Origin: an uncultured Rikenella sp. | Lineage (GTDB): Bacteria; Bacteroidota; Bacteroidia; Bacteroidales; Rikenellaceae | NCBI GenBank assembly: GCA_910577885.1 | Contig: CAJTNK010000077.1 | Span: 1 to 9,112 of the forward strand | Direction: 5' to 3' | Length of the DNA: 9,112 bases | In this document: positions 1 to 7,308 of the stretch, one piece after another | How positions within the stretch are numbered: position 1 is the stretch's first letter | Layout of the letters: every line of letters starts with the position of its first letter | Position numbers and translations under genes: made by a program | The notes under the pieces: model-generated | Told to the model about the DNA's origin: nothing | Databases searched by the model: none | Seen by the model: the letters and a program-made list of their open reading frames with translations, nothing else

Positions 1-34
1 CCTATGGGCGCGCCTGCCCGGCGTAAGGGCGGCC

Positions 35-52
35 CGCGCGGCCTGAGCGCAG
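35..52. repeat. Direct repeat B, copy 1
   Basis: This 18-nt stretch matches 298-315 at 17 of 18 positions (T44 here, C307 there). The similarity continues weakly for a few bases afterwards if one gap is allowed (TTCCAGC against CCCAGC). Copies B1 and B2 enclose both copies of repeat A and the hairpin. Confidence 0.65.
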
Positions 53-82
53 TTCCAGCTTGTTGCCGAGCTAACTCCAGCT

Positions 83-100
83 TTCGAGTGCCGAGCGGCA
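83..100. repeat. Direct repeat A, copy 1
   Basis: This 18-nt stretch matches 231-248 at 17 of 18 positions, differing only at position 87 (A here, C at 235). It ends two bases before the outer arm of the long hairpin. The shared core GTGCCGAGCGGCA can itself fold into a small hairpin. The function is unknown. Confidence 0.7.
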
Positions 101-101
101 C

Positions 102-178
102 CGGTCGCCCGCCCGCCTAAAAAGGGATTTCATTCGTTTTGCGTAAGCAAAATCGATTGAAATCCCCGCGGGCGACCG
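102..178. repeat. Long two-part inverted repeat / stem-loop
   Basis: The outer arms 102-112 and 168-178 are perfect reverse complements (11 bp, GC-rich). Inside them, 124-142 pairs with 147-166 with one T-T mismatch (133/157) and one bulged T (153), giving 18 more pairs. The apical loop at 143-146 is GTAA, closed by C-G. An asymmetric internal loop separates the two stems: 113-123 on the left against the single base 167 on the right. As plus-strand RNA the tip would be a GUAA (GNRA-class) tetraloop; the minus-strand RNA would have UUAC instead. This weakly favours function as plus-strand RNA, but the element could equally act as DNA (palindromic repeat or mobile-element remnant). No T-run follows on either strand, so it is not an ordinary terminator. 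Confidence 0.8.
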
Positions 179-230
179 AAATAAGATCCGCGCGCGGCCA
201 ATGCTGGTTGTTTGCCACCGGTAGGCCCGG

Positions 231-248
231 TTCGCGTGCCGAGCGGCA
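231..248. repeat. Direct repeat A, copy 2
   Basis: Second copy of the 18-nt element at 83-100, with one difference (C235 for A87). The spacing between copies is 148 nt, and the long hairpin at 102-178 sits between them. The flanking sequence is not conserved, so the unit looks short or degenerate. Confidence 0.7.
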
Positions 249-297
249 GTGTGCGGAGAAAGGGGAGGCCGAGCTTTGTTCGGAGCTCGTCGCGACT

Positions 298-315
298 CGC
301 GCGGCCCGAGCGCAG
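298..315. repeat. Direct repeat B, copy 2
   Basis: Second copy of the 18-nt element at 35-52, with one mismatch. It lies 25 nt beyond the T-run of the protease terminator, so it is not part of that terminator. Its meaning is unknown; the B-A-hairpin-A-B order is what makes the region look organised. Confidence 0.65.
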
Positions 316-339
316 CCCAGCGGCACTTCGATGGCGCTT

Positions 340-387
340 AAAAAGTCATGCCGGTCAGGAACACAGAGGGTGTTCCTGACCGGCATG
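340..387 (-). terminator. Rho-independent terminator of the htrA transcript
   Basis: Arms 387-370 and 364-347 form a perfect 18-bp stem with a 5-nt loop (365-369). Reading along the minus strand, the stem is followed within two bases by five T's (344-340). It starts 31 nt after the htrA stop codon, in the right direction and place to end that transcript. On the plus strand nothing like a T-run follows, so it appears to work one way only. Confidence 0.9.
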
Positions 388-418
388 TGCTGTTACTCGG
401 TCTGCCGAAAGCCTGTGT

Positions 419-1957
419 TTACTGCCCCAGCGTCTGGTAGCTGACGATTCGGCCGTCCGGATAGAGCCCGTCGATCGACTGGACTTTGTCCGTAATGCGG
501 TTCAGGTCGCTGACCGTCGCGATCGGCGTGTCGTTGATCGCCGTGATGATAAAGCCCCGTTGCACGCGCGACTTGGCCAACAAACCGCCCGACTTCAACT
601 CTACGACCTGGATCCCGCCGCGAATCCGAAGCTCTTTTTTCTGCTTGTCGCTCACCTCGCGGAACGTGGCGCCGAGCTCTTCGAGCAGATTCACATCCTC
701 TTTCTTCACCAACTCGGTCTTTCCGGCGCGGTTGCGGAGCGTGATGTCGAACGTCCGGGGAGAGCCGTTGCGCCGCACCGTGACCTGAATTTTGTCGTTC
801 GGTCGGAATTTGGCGATCGTCTCCTGAACGTCCGCCGTCGTGTTCATCGCTTTGTCGTTGATGTGGGTGAGCACGTCGCCCGCCTTGATCCCCGCCGCTT
901 CGGCCGCACCGTCCGCCGACACTTCGGCGATGTATATGCCGCCGGCTTGTTCGATGCCTTTTTCCTTGCCGAACCGTTCGATCCACTCCGGCGTGATGGC
1001 CTGGAACGAAATCCCGAGCATGGCCCGTTGCACCACGCCGTACTCCCGCAGGTCGGTCACCACCTTGCGCACGATGGACGACGGCACGGCAAACGAATAC
1101 CCCGCATAAGCCCCCGTCGGCGATTTGATGACGGTGTTGATCCCGATCAACCGCCCGTCGGTGGTGATGAGTGCGCCGCCGCTGTTCCCCGGATTGACGG
1201 CCGCGTCGGTTTGGATGAAAGATTCGATCCCCATTTGCGACGGCAGCACGCCGAGGCTCCGTCCCTTGGCGCTGACGATCCCGGCCGTGACGGTCGAGGT
1301 CAACCCGTACGGGTTCCCGATCGCGAGCACCCATTCACCGAGCCGCAGCTCTTCGGAATGGCCGAACGGGATCGTTTTGAGTCCCGTTGCGTCGATCTTC
1401 AGCAGCGCGATGTCGGTCGAAGGGTCGGTCCCCACGAGCGTGGCCTTGTGTACCGTCCCGTCGTGCAGGGTGACGATCAGTTCGTCGGCTCCCTCCACCA
1501 CGTGGTTGTTCGAGACGATATACCCGTCCTCCGACAAGATCACGCCCGATCCGCCGGAACGTCTCTCCTGTTGTTGCGGCTGGCTTTGTTGCTGTTGCCG
1601 TCCGCCTCCTCCCGATTGCGGACCGAAGAAGAACTCGAACGGGTCGAATCCCCCTCCGCCGAACGGATTGGCATATGGCCGGACGGTGTATTTCTGTCGG
1701 TTTTCGATGTTGACCACTGCTTCCACGCCGTTTTCGGCGGCCGTCGTAAAGTCGGGCAGGAGGCCTCCCTGAGGCATCGCAGGGTTCGTTGTGAAATGCG
1801 TTTCGGCCAGCTGCTGTTCCCCCTCGACGTAGGTGATGTTTCGGGCGGTCGGTTCCGCATCGGTGTTCCGTGCGGCCAACCGACTCACGCCGTACGCCGC
1901 GAGCGAACCTGCCGCCACCGAGAGCGACACGCTCAGAATGATCCATCGTTTTTTCAT
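419..1957 (-). CDS. htrA: HtrA/DegP/DegQ-type periplasmic serine endoprotease
   Basis: A 512-residue ATP-independent protease and likely chaperone of the Do family, which degrades misfolded envelope proteins. An N-terminal hydrophobic stretch (about residues 5-22) is a signal peptide or anchor. The trypsin-like domain (about 75-300) shows the complete triad: His152 in NNHVVEG, Asp182 in STDIALLKI and Ser259 in NPGNSGGA. PDZ1 spans roughly 310-410 (AMLGISFQ, AGIKAGDVL) and a shorter, more divergent PDZ2 roughly 425-505 (SRVQRGFIITAIND). Residues about 100-136 form a low-complexity Gly- and Gln-rich loop between the early strands of the protease domain, where the regulatory LA loop lies in this family; such linkers are common in Bacteroidota members. 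The ATG at 1957 starts the only frame with a proper signal peptide. No Shine-Dalgarno sequence is visible. The gene is last in the cluster, 189 nt after yeiH, and is followed by a strong terminator. Assignment to DegP or DegQ specifically is not possible from sequence alone. Confidence 0.97.
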   Translation of the reverse strand: MKKRWIILSVSLSVAAGSLAAYGVSRLAARNTDAEPTARNITYVEGEQQLAETHFTTNPAMPQGGLLPDFTTAAENGVEAVVNIENRQKYTVRPYANPFGGGGFDPFEFFFGPQSGGGGRQQQQSQPQQQERRSGGSGVILSEDGYIVSNNHVVEGADELIVTLHDGTVHKATLVGTDPSTDIALLKIDATGLKTIPFGHSEELRLGEWVLAIGNPYGLTSTVTAGIVSAKGRSLGVLPSQMGIESFIQTDAAVNPGNSGGALITTDGRLIGINTVIKSPTGAYAGYSFAVPSSIVRKVVTDLREYGVVQRAMLGISFQAITPEWIERFGKEKGIEQAGGIYIAEVSADGAAEAAGIKAGDVLTHINDKAMNTTADVQETIAKFRPNDKIQVTVRRNGSPRTFDITLRNRAGKTELVKKEDVNLLEELGATFREVSDKQKKELRIRGGIQVVELKSGGLLAKSRVQRGFIITAINDTPIATVSDLNRITDKVQSIDGLYPDGRIVSYQTLGQ

Positions 1958-2011
1958 AGTACTCTGACGTTCTGTCTGTTAAATGGTTTGTGAGCGTAAA
2001 GGTCTGTTTCC

Positions 2012-2045
2012 CAAAGGCAGGTTCGGTTAGGGTGAGTGGTGTAAA
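2012..2045 (-). promoter_or_regulatory. Weak candidate Bacteroidota promoter for htrA
   Basis: The 189 nt between yeiH and htrA (1958-2146) are clearly more AT-rich than the surrounding genes. On the minus strand TGCCTTTG (2019-2012) matches the Bacteroidota -7 consensus TAnnTTTG except for one base. A TTTA lies 22 nt upstream (2045-2042), where TTTG would be expected at -33. Both boxes are imperfect, so this is only a candidate. The gap also contains a small palindrome at 2049-2062 (GCGAA-TATT-TTCGC). Confidence 0.2.
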
Positions 2046-2146
2046 GATGCGAATATTTTCGCTAATAACGTTCTGTAGAGGGGTTTTGGTATCCGAACGG
2101 TCTGTTTTTTCGCGTTTTTTTACGAGGTTTCGCCCCCCCTGTGCGG

Positions 2147-3205
2147 TTACATCAGCCACGGAGCGGCGTACTTGGCCAGCATCCACCCGCCCACCATCAG
2201 CCACACGAAGAGCAAGGCGGCGAGAATAAAAGGTTTGACCCCGGCCCGTTTGAACTTTTCGATACTGGTTTCCGCGCCGAGCGCCGTCATGGCCATCGTG
2301 AGCAGGAAGACATCCAGGTTTTTGATCCAGCCGATCGCCTGGGCCGGCAGGAGCCCCAGCGAGTTGAAGGCGATCACGCCCAGGAAACCGATCGCAAACC
2401 ACGGAATCGAGACTTTGCCGCCTTCGGCCGATGTGTCGGCGGTCTTGCCGCGGCGTTTGAGCTTCCGGGCCCGGAGCCGCGCCATCGAGAAGCTGATGAG
2501 CAGCAGCACCGGCACCAGCAGAATAACGCGGATCATCTTGACGATGATCGCCGCTCCGGCGACTTCGTTCCCCATGGCATTCCCGGCCCCGACCACGTGA
2601 GCCACTTCGTGGAGCGTGGCGCCGGTGTAGAGTCCCATCTGCGCCGGATCGAGCTGTAGCATGCCGCTGCGGTAGAGCGCCGGGTAGAGGAACATGGCCA
2701 GGGTTCCGAAAATAACGACGGTCGAAACCGCCACTGCCGTTTTGTAAGGTTTCGTGCGGATAGTCGCCTCTGCGCCGAGCACGGCGGCGGCTCCGCAGAT
2801 GCCGCTTCCGATGGCCGTGAGGAGCGCGATGCCGCGGTCCATCTTCAGGAGCTTTCCGAGCAGGATGCCGCCGTAGATGGTCGTGGCGACGATGATCGTG
2901 TCGATCACCAGGGCCGGAATCCCCACCGCGAGGATGTCCTGAAACGTGAGGTTGAAGCCGTAGAGAATGATGCCGATCCGCAGCAGCCGTTTGGAGCAGA
3001 ACAGGATCCCGGGCACCCACGTGGCGGGGAGCCTGTTGCGGAGGCTGTTGGCGTAGAGCATCCCGAGGACGATCCCGACGATCAGCGGGCTGAGCGACAG
3101 GCTGCGGATCAGCTCCGTGTCGGCGATCCAGAAGGCGGCGCACGAGAAAAGCGCGATGAGCAATACGCCGTGAAGCATATTGCTTCGGTGTTCACTGATT
3201 TTCAT
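2147..3205 (-). CDS. yeiH: YeiH/UPF0324-family inner-membrane protein (putative sulfate exporter family)
   Basis: A 352-residue polytopic membrane protein with about nine or ten hydrophobic segments spread from residue 10 to 345. Two conserved blocks identify the family (Pfam Cons_hypoth698): GSGICGAAAV at 133-142 and GATLHEVAHVVGAG at 195-208. The basic stretch RLRARKLKRRGK (243-254) is a likely cytoplasmic loop. Members are commonly labelled putative sulfate exporters, but I know of no firm transport evidence for most of them, so the substrate should be considered open. The start at 3205 leaves 27 nt after the namZ stop, close enough for co-transcription. No Shine-Dalgarno sequence is visible. 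No sulfur-metabolism gene is nearby to support the exporter label, and no obvious terminator follows the stop. Confidence 0.92.
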   Translation of the reverse strand: MKISEHRSNMLHGVLLIALFSCAAFWIADTELIRSLSLSPLIVGIVLGMLYANSLRNRLPATWVPGILFCSKRLLRIGIILYGFNLTFQDILAVGIPALVIDTIIVATTIYGGILLGKLLKMDRGIALLTAIGSGICGAAAVLGAEATIRTKPYKTAVAVSTVVIFGTLAMFLYPALYRSGMLQLDPAQMGLYTGATLHEVAHVVGAGNAMGNEVAGAAIIVKMIRVILLVPVLLLISFSMARLRARKLKRRGKTADTSAEGGKVSIPWFAIGFLGVIAFNSLGLLPAQAIGWIKNLDVFLLTMAMTALGAETSIEKFKRAGVKPFILAALLFVWLMVGGWMLAKYAAPWLM

Positions 3206-3232
3206 GCGTGAGAGGGTGTGTGGTTGTGTGGT

Positions 3233-4516
3233 CTATCGATACAGCAAATATAGGTCGCGTTTGGCTAAAAACGTATCGGAGGGTCGCCAGAAATTTCGCA
3301 TCGCGGGGGTCACCCGGCAGCCGCTCTCGAGGAACAGGCGGCGAAGCCGGTCGCCGCCCAGAACCTTGTCGAACATCGCGATCCGTGTCGACGCGGCCGT
3401 GGCCAGCGGTTTCCGCGCCGGATACATCGCCGCCAGCTCCTGCATGACGTAGAACGGCACGAGGGTCAGCGACGAAACCGAGACGGAGTCGGTCGGATAG
3501 ATCTGTACGCCGTGTTGTTCGGCCTCTTTGTCGGGTCCGTAGAAGGGGCGGTAGTGGATCGGTCGGAAGCGGAAGCCGCGCAGCTCCGGCAGGGCGTTCA
3601 GCCGTGCGGCCAGCCGGTCGGCGTCGGCGATCCACGGTGCGGCGATCGTCCCGAACGGCAGCGTGTAGCCGACGCCGATGTGCAGCGTGCCCAATTCGCC
3701 GACCGTCCCCGTGACCGGGTAGCAGAGGGCGCTCTCCGGCGACGGAATGTGGGGCGAGGTGGGCACCCACGGCAATCCGCACGCCTCCCACTCCATTTCC
3801 CGCCGCCAGCCCCGCATCGGAATCACCGTCAGGCGGCACTGTACGCCGTTTTTCAACATCCGCTCGCCGTTGAACATCCGGGCCAGCTCGCCGAGCGTCA
3901 TGCCGTGCACGTACGGAACCGGATAGGCGCTCACGAACGAGGTGTAGCCCGGTTCGATCCGCTCGCAACCTTCGACCCGCCGTCCGCCCAGCGGATTGGG
4001 ACGGTCCAGGACCATCACCGCCACCCCGTTCTCGGCCGCCGCCTCCATCACCCGACCCAAGGTCGAGAGGTAGGTGTAGCTCCGTGTTCCGATGTCCTGC
4101 AGGTCGACCACCACGACGTCCACCCCGGCCAGCATCTGCGGCGTGGGTTTGCGAGTGGCTCCGTAGAGGCTGTACACCGGCACGCCGGTCCTCGGGTCGC
4201 GTCCCGAGGCTACCTGCTGGCCCGCGGCCACGTTGCCGCGCACGCCGTGTTCCGGTCCGTAGAGCGCCACCAGCCGAAACGTGCCGCTGCGTGCCGCGCT
4301 GTCCAGCAGGTCGACGGTCGAGACCAATCGACCGTCGACCCCCGTCGGGTTGGTTACCAACCCGACGCGTTTGCCGCGGAGAGGCGCGAATCCCGACTCC
4401 CGCAACACCTCGATGCCGCTCAACACCCGTTGTGTGCCTGTTGCTGCGTTCCCCGCCGGGAACAGCAACAGCAATCCGGCGATCCAGCTTCCGAAAATCA
4501 GTCGTTTCTTTTTCAT
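3233..4516 (-). CDS. namZ: Exported exo-beta-N-acetylmuramidase, GH171 (DUF1343, NamZ-like)
   Basis: This 427-residue protein belongs to the DUF1343 family (Pfam PF07075). Characterised members, called NamZ (B. subtilis YbbC and a Tannerella homologue), remove MurNAc from the non-reducing end of peptidoglycan fragments. The signal peptide is short (about 1-25: KKKR, hydrophobic core, then AGNAA). Family blocks follow in order: GLVTNPTGV (52-60), YGPEHGVRG (86-94, with Glu89 in the motif proposed to be catalytic), DLQDIGTRSYTY (138-149), LDRPNPLGG (170-178) and GVGYTLPFG (281-289). The length is normal for the family. The reading frame stays open far upstream, through the GH2 gene, but the ATG at 4516 is the one followed by a signal peptide; the upstream part is an Arg/Pro-rich shadow. 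It sits 68 nt after GH2, with nagZ one gene further upstream. NagZ and NamZ are also paired in B. subtilis, which supports the role. Activity is inferred. Confidence 0.93.
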   Translation of the reverse strand: MKKKRLIFGSWIAGLLLLFPAGNAATGTQRVLSGIEVLRESGFAPLRGKRVGLVTNPTGVDGRLVSTVDLLDSAARSGTFRLVALYGPEHGVRGNVAAGQQVASGRDPRTGVPVYSLYGATRKPTPQMLAGVDVVVVDLQDIGTRSYTYLSTLGRVMEAAAENGVAVMVLDRPNPLGGRRVEGCERIEPGYTSFVSAYPVPYVHGMTLGELARMFNGERMLKNGVQCRLTVIPMRGWRREMEWEACGLPWVPTSPHIPSPESALCYPVTGTVGELGTLHIGVGYTLPFGTIAAPWIADADRLAARLNALPELRGFRFRPIHYRPFYGPDKEAEQHGVQIYPTDSVSVSSLTLVPFYVMQELAAMYPARKPLATAASTRIAMFDKVLGGDRLRRLFLESGCRVTPAMRNFWRPSDTFLAKRDLYLLYR

Positions 4517-4532
4517 CCTACCGTGTGTGTTT

Positions 4533-4567
4533 GTCGGGGAGACAGCTCCGATAACGGTTCCCCCGAC
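4533..4567 (-). other. Intercistronic stem-loop between GH2 and namZ
   Basis: Arms GTCGGGG (minus strand 4567-4561) and CCCCGAC (4539-4533) form a 7-bp stem around a 21-nt loop that contains a smaller CCG/CGG pairing. No T-run follows, so it is not a standard terminator. It occupies most of the 68-nt gap and could affect mRNA processing or translation of namZ, or mean nothing. Confidence 0.35.
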
Positions 4568-4584
4568 CGGCGAAAATACGGAAT

Positions 4585-7281
4585 TTATCGTTGTTCGCCG
4601 AATGCCTCTTGCTGGGCGGCGACTTCGTCGAGCAGCGTGTCGGCCGGTCGGCGGGTGACGGTCGTTCGTTCGGCCGCCGGCGCGCCGGTGGCCGTGCGCG
4701 CCGCTTCGGCAGGCAGGTAGAGCAGGGGAACGGAAGGCGCTACCGTTCGGATTTCGATCTCGGCCGGTTGCGGCGTCCAGTCGCCGGCCGGTCCGGCGAT
4801 CTCGGCCCGGAGCCGGATCGTGCCCGGTGTCGCGGAGGTCCGTACCAGCACCGGGGCCTCGCCCCACACCAACGGTACGCCGGTCGCCTGGGAAGCCGGA
4901 ACGAGCAGTTCGCCTTCGCCTTCGATCGTGAAGCGAATGCGCTGGTTGTTGAGCCGCTTGATCGTTCCGGCGGGGTCGGTGATCTGCGCCACGACCGTGA
5001 TGAGGTCCGAGCCGTCCGCTACCGGTCGTAGGCCGGCATAGTCGGCTGTCAGTTGCAAACGGGTGGGGCGGCGGGCCATGCTCTTGGTCTGTACCGCCGC
5101 CACACGGCCGTTCCGGATCCCTTCCACCCGCAGACGGGCCTCGGCCTGTCGGCCGCTCCGCGAGAGGGCTTTGTCGGCCATGAAGTCCCACGCTCCCCGG
5201 AAAACGATGGCCGGTGCGGGCATTCCCGTGGTGTCGCTGTCGCGGCCGCGGACGTAGGTCCGCAGGGTGTCCGGTCCGACGAAGGTGTGGAGCACCACCG
5301 TGTCGCAGTTGCTGAAGACGGTCACGTCCGCCGGCGAAAAGGGGGTCAGCTCGTTGGCGATGAAGACCGTCGGAGCGGCCGACCGGTCTTGCGACCGGAA
5401 GAGCTCGTAGGCGTACTTCGGTCGCCGGAAAGCGTCCATGATGCCGCCGTAGAACGGATCGGGGTGGTAGCCGCGCTGGTGGTCGAAGGCGTGCCAGAGG
5501 GTGCCGCCGACGTGGTGTACCGGGGCGCGGCAGAGGGCGTCGTAGGAGGTCGACGGGTAGTCCGTGCGGGCATAGTGGGCGGCCTGTACCAGCTGCGGCG
5601 TTTCGCCCCAGCCGATCGCCGCGCGGCTCGTCGAGTTGTGCGAGCTCCAGTCGTCGACGTTGTCGCCCCACTCGCGCGTGAAGCAGACGCGGGTCGAGTC
5701 CTGCTCGCCGTTCGTCGGGTGGGCGAATTGGATGTCGAACACCTCATGTCCCCGGGCGTGGCTGTCCGAGGCGGTGTAGCACCCCGGGAAGGGGTACTCT
5801 TCGTGCACGATGTCGTGGACGCGTCCGGCAAACTCCTCGGGATACCACGTCTCGTTGAGAATCGGCTCCCACATCACGACGCTCGGCCGGTTGCGGTCGC
5901 GTCGCACCAGGTTCCGCACGTCGTCGTAGACCCGCTCTCCGAAGACCGGGTCGTCGTTCCAGAACTGCCAGCCGGGGGTGTTGACGATCACCAGCAGCCC
6001 CAGCCGGTCGCAGGCGTCCATGAAGGCCGGATCCTGCGGGTAGTGGGCGTTGCGGATGATCTCCATGCCGGCGGCCTTGAGTTTCGCGGCGTCGCGGCCG
6101 TGGAGGTTGTTCGAGAGGGCGTTGCCCACCACGGCATAGTCCTGATGCCGATTGGCGCCGATCAGCTTTCGCGGATAGGGCTTGCCGTTGAGCACGAAGC
6201 CGCGGGCGGGGTCGAAAGCCACGGTGCGGATCCCGACCCGCTGCATGAATCCGTCGACGGCCACTCCCCGTCCGTCGGTCACACGCACGTTCAGCCGGTA
6301 GAGCGTCGGCGATGCCGGCGACCACAAGGCCGGATCTTTGACCCTGAGTTTCGTGTTCAAAGTCTGTTCGCCGCCCGTGGCTACCGAATAGGGCTGTGTG
6401 TGCGATGCCACGACTCGTCCGTTCTGCTCGGCCAGGGTGTATTCCACCCGTCCCGAAGCCCGGCGGCGGGTGTCGTTGGCCAGGTGGAGCCGCAACGACA
6501 GCTCGGCCTCGCGCCGGTCGGCCGACAGACGCGTCGTGGCCACGAACAATCCTCCGTCGGCCGTTCGGTTCGCCTGGTTCGGATCGGTGATGTAGAGCCG
6601 ATGGGTCGTGACCAACCACACGTCGCGGTAAATGCCGCCGAAATAGCAGTAATCGAGTTGCGCCTGCGGCTTCCCGGGCGGATAGGTCGGGTCGTCGCTG
6701 TTGTCGGTCTGCACGGCCACGACGTTGACCGCTCCCGCCTCCGGATGCAGCGCCTCGCTGATGTCCAGCACGATGGGCAGGAAGCCGCCGACATGTCGGC
6801 CCACCTCCCGGCCGTTCACCCACACGGTGGTCCGACCCATGACCCCCTCGAAATAGAGGATGCTCCGCTTGTCGGATCCCGCCGCCGGGGCCGGAGTCGG
6901 AAAGTACTTCCTGTACCACGCTTCACCGCGGTAGTTGATCCCTCCGCTGGCCTCGGTCGGCAGCAGCTCCAGCCCGTGGGGCAGGTTGACGGTCTGCCAC
7001 GTCGAGTCGCCCGGGTAATGCTCCTGCCAGGCCCCCGTGTGCGACCCCGTGGCGAATCGCCAGGCGGGGTCCAGGTTCCAAACAGAGCGTCCGCTGCTCT
7101 GTACCGGATAGAACCCGGCGGTGGAGTAGCGGACGGTCTGGTTTTCGGGATGCTCGACGGGTGTGGTCCCGTCTACGACCGGTCGGATCGGCTGTGCCTC
7201 GGCAACCACGCTCCAAAAGACGAGCAGTAAAATAAAAAGGATGGCTCCGATGGCGATCAATACGCGATGTTTCTGTTTCAT
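4585..7281 (-). CDS. Exported glycoside hydrolase family 2, beta-galactosidase-like
   Basis: An 898-residue retaining exo-glycosidase. A signal peptide covers about 1-29 (long hydrophobic core, then AEA before Gln30). The GH2 sugar-binding jelly roll is about 65-225, the Ig-like domain about 228-352, and the TIM barrel about 353-635, with GANRHQD (375-381) and RNAHYPQDP (410-418). The acid/base is Glu477 in LNETW and the nucleophile is Glu537 in TREWGD. A DUF4982-like module (about 637-690) and a GH2 C5-type Ig module (about 738-848) follow, then a 48-residue Ala/Thr-rich tail with no known domain. The barrel end GGIMDAFRRPKYAYELF resembles beta-galactosidase-type GH2 enzymes and lacks the NxK motif of beta-glucuronidases. 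The true substrate is not determined; GH2 also includes mannosidases and glucosaminidases. No SusC/SusD pair is present, so this is not a standard polysaccharide utilisation locus. It lies between nagZ (88 nt upstream) and namZ (68 nt downstream). Confidence 0.95.
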   Translation of the reverse strand: MKQKHRVLIAIGAILFILLLVFWSVVAEAQPIRPVVDGTTPVEHPENQTVRYSTAGFYPVQSSGRSVWNLDPAWRFATGSHTGAWQEHYPGDSTWQTVNLPHGLELLPTEASGGINYRGEAWYRKYFPTPAPAAGSDKRSILYFEGVMGRTTVWVNGREVGRHVGGFLPIVLDISEALHPEAGAVNVVAVQTDNSDDPTYPPGKPQAQLDYCYFGGIYRDVWLVTTHRLYITDPNQANRTADGGLFVATTRLSADRREAELSLRLHLANDTRRRASGRVEYTLAEQNGRVVASHTQPYSVATGGEQTLNTKLRVKDPALWSPASPTLYRLNVRVTDGRGVAVDGFMQRVGIRTVAFDPARGFVLNGKPYPRKLIGANRHQDYAVVGNALSNNLHGRDAAKLKAAGMEIIRNAHYPQDPAFMDACDRLGLLVIVNTPGWQFWNDDPVFGERVYDDVRNLVRRDRNRPSVVMWEPILNETWYPEEFAGRVHDIVHEEYPFPGCYTASDSHARGHEVFDIQFAHPTNGEQDSTRVCFTREWGDNVDDWSSHNSTSRAAIGWGETPQLVQAAHYARTDYPSTSYDALCRAPVHHVGGTLWHAFDHQRGYHPDPFYGGIMDAFRRPKYAYELFRSQDRSAAPTVFIANELTPFSPADVTVFSNCDTVVLHTFVGPDTLRTYVRGRDSDTTGMPAPAIVFRGAWDFMADKALSRSGRQAEARLRVEGIRNGRVAAVQTKSMARRPTRLQLTADYAGLRPVADGSDLITVVAQITDPAGTIKRLNNQRIRFTIEGEGELLVPASQATGVPLVWGEAPVLVRTSATPGTIRLRAEIAGPAGDWTPQPAEIEIRTVAPSVPLLYLPAEAARTATGAPAAERTTVTRRPADTLLDEVAAQQEAFGEQR

Positions 7282-7308
7282 AGGCTGTTAAGTGTGCGAT
7301 TATTTTTT

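Larger units (their letters stand above)
1..339. other. Gene-free, repeat-bearing intergenic region
   Basis: No credible gene lies between the window edge and the protease terminator. The open frames crossing it, on both strands, have Arg/Ala/Ser-rich composition with no recognisable domain and run through the hairpins, so I treat them as chance frames in GC-rich DNA. What the region does hold is structure: a long two-part hairpin at 102-178 and two pairs of 18-nt direct repeats (35-52 with 298-315; 83-100 with 231-248). It also has several short palindromic stretches, for example 88-101 (GTGCC-GAGC-GGCAC). Together these suggest a repetitive intergenic element or a decayed mobile or palindromic repeat rather than a gene. 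The left boundary is unknown because the window cuts it. Confidence 0.6.

Noticed and set aside
1..339. CRISPR array
   Set aside because: There are only two copies of each repeat, with unequal spacing, nested rather than tandem, and no cas genes.
347..387. Terminator hairpin as a bidirectional terminator
   Set aside because: The plus-strand side is followed by TGCTGTTACTCGG, which is not a T-run, and no plus-strand gene precedes it.
139..444. Possible 101-residue plus-strand gene at the left end
   Set aside because: It starts inside the 102-178 hairpin, runs through repeat copies and the htrA terminator, and encodes an unstructured Ala/Arg/Ser-rich peptide with no family resemblance.
560..1993. 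Plus-strand open frame of 477 codons opposite htrA
   Set aside because: Antisense shadow of the protease gene; the composition is Arg/His/Asp-rich and no motif is recognisable.
2090..2146. Possible terminator after yeiH
   Set aside because: The T-rich tracts at 2103-2121 lie on the plus strand (A-rich in the yeiH transcript), and no solid stem precedes them; only short chance pairings are present.
4517..5671. N-terminal extension of the namZ frame into the GH2 gene
   Set aside because: The frame is open but the peptide is Arg/Pro-rich noise. A signal peptide starts exactly at 4516, and GH2 occupies the region in another frame.
5053..7230. Plus-strand open frame of 725 codons opposite GH2
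   Set aside because: It is an antisense shadow. GC-rich third positions remove stop codons on the other strand; the translation is Arg/Val/Gly/His-rich with no domain, while the minus-strand GH2 has every catalytic motif.
4585..7281. GH2 as a beta-glucuronidase
   Set aside because: The NxK motif expected near the end of the barrel is absent; that stretch reads like beta-galactosidase-type GH2 enzymes.
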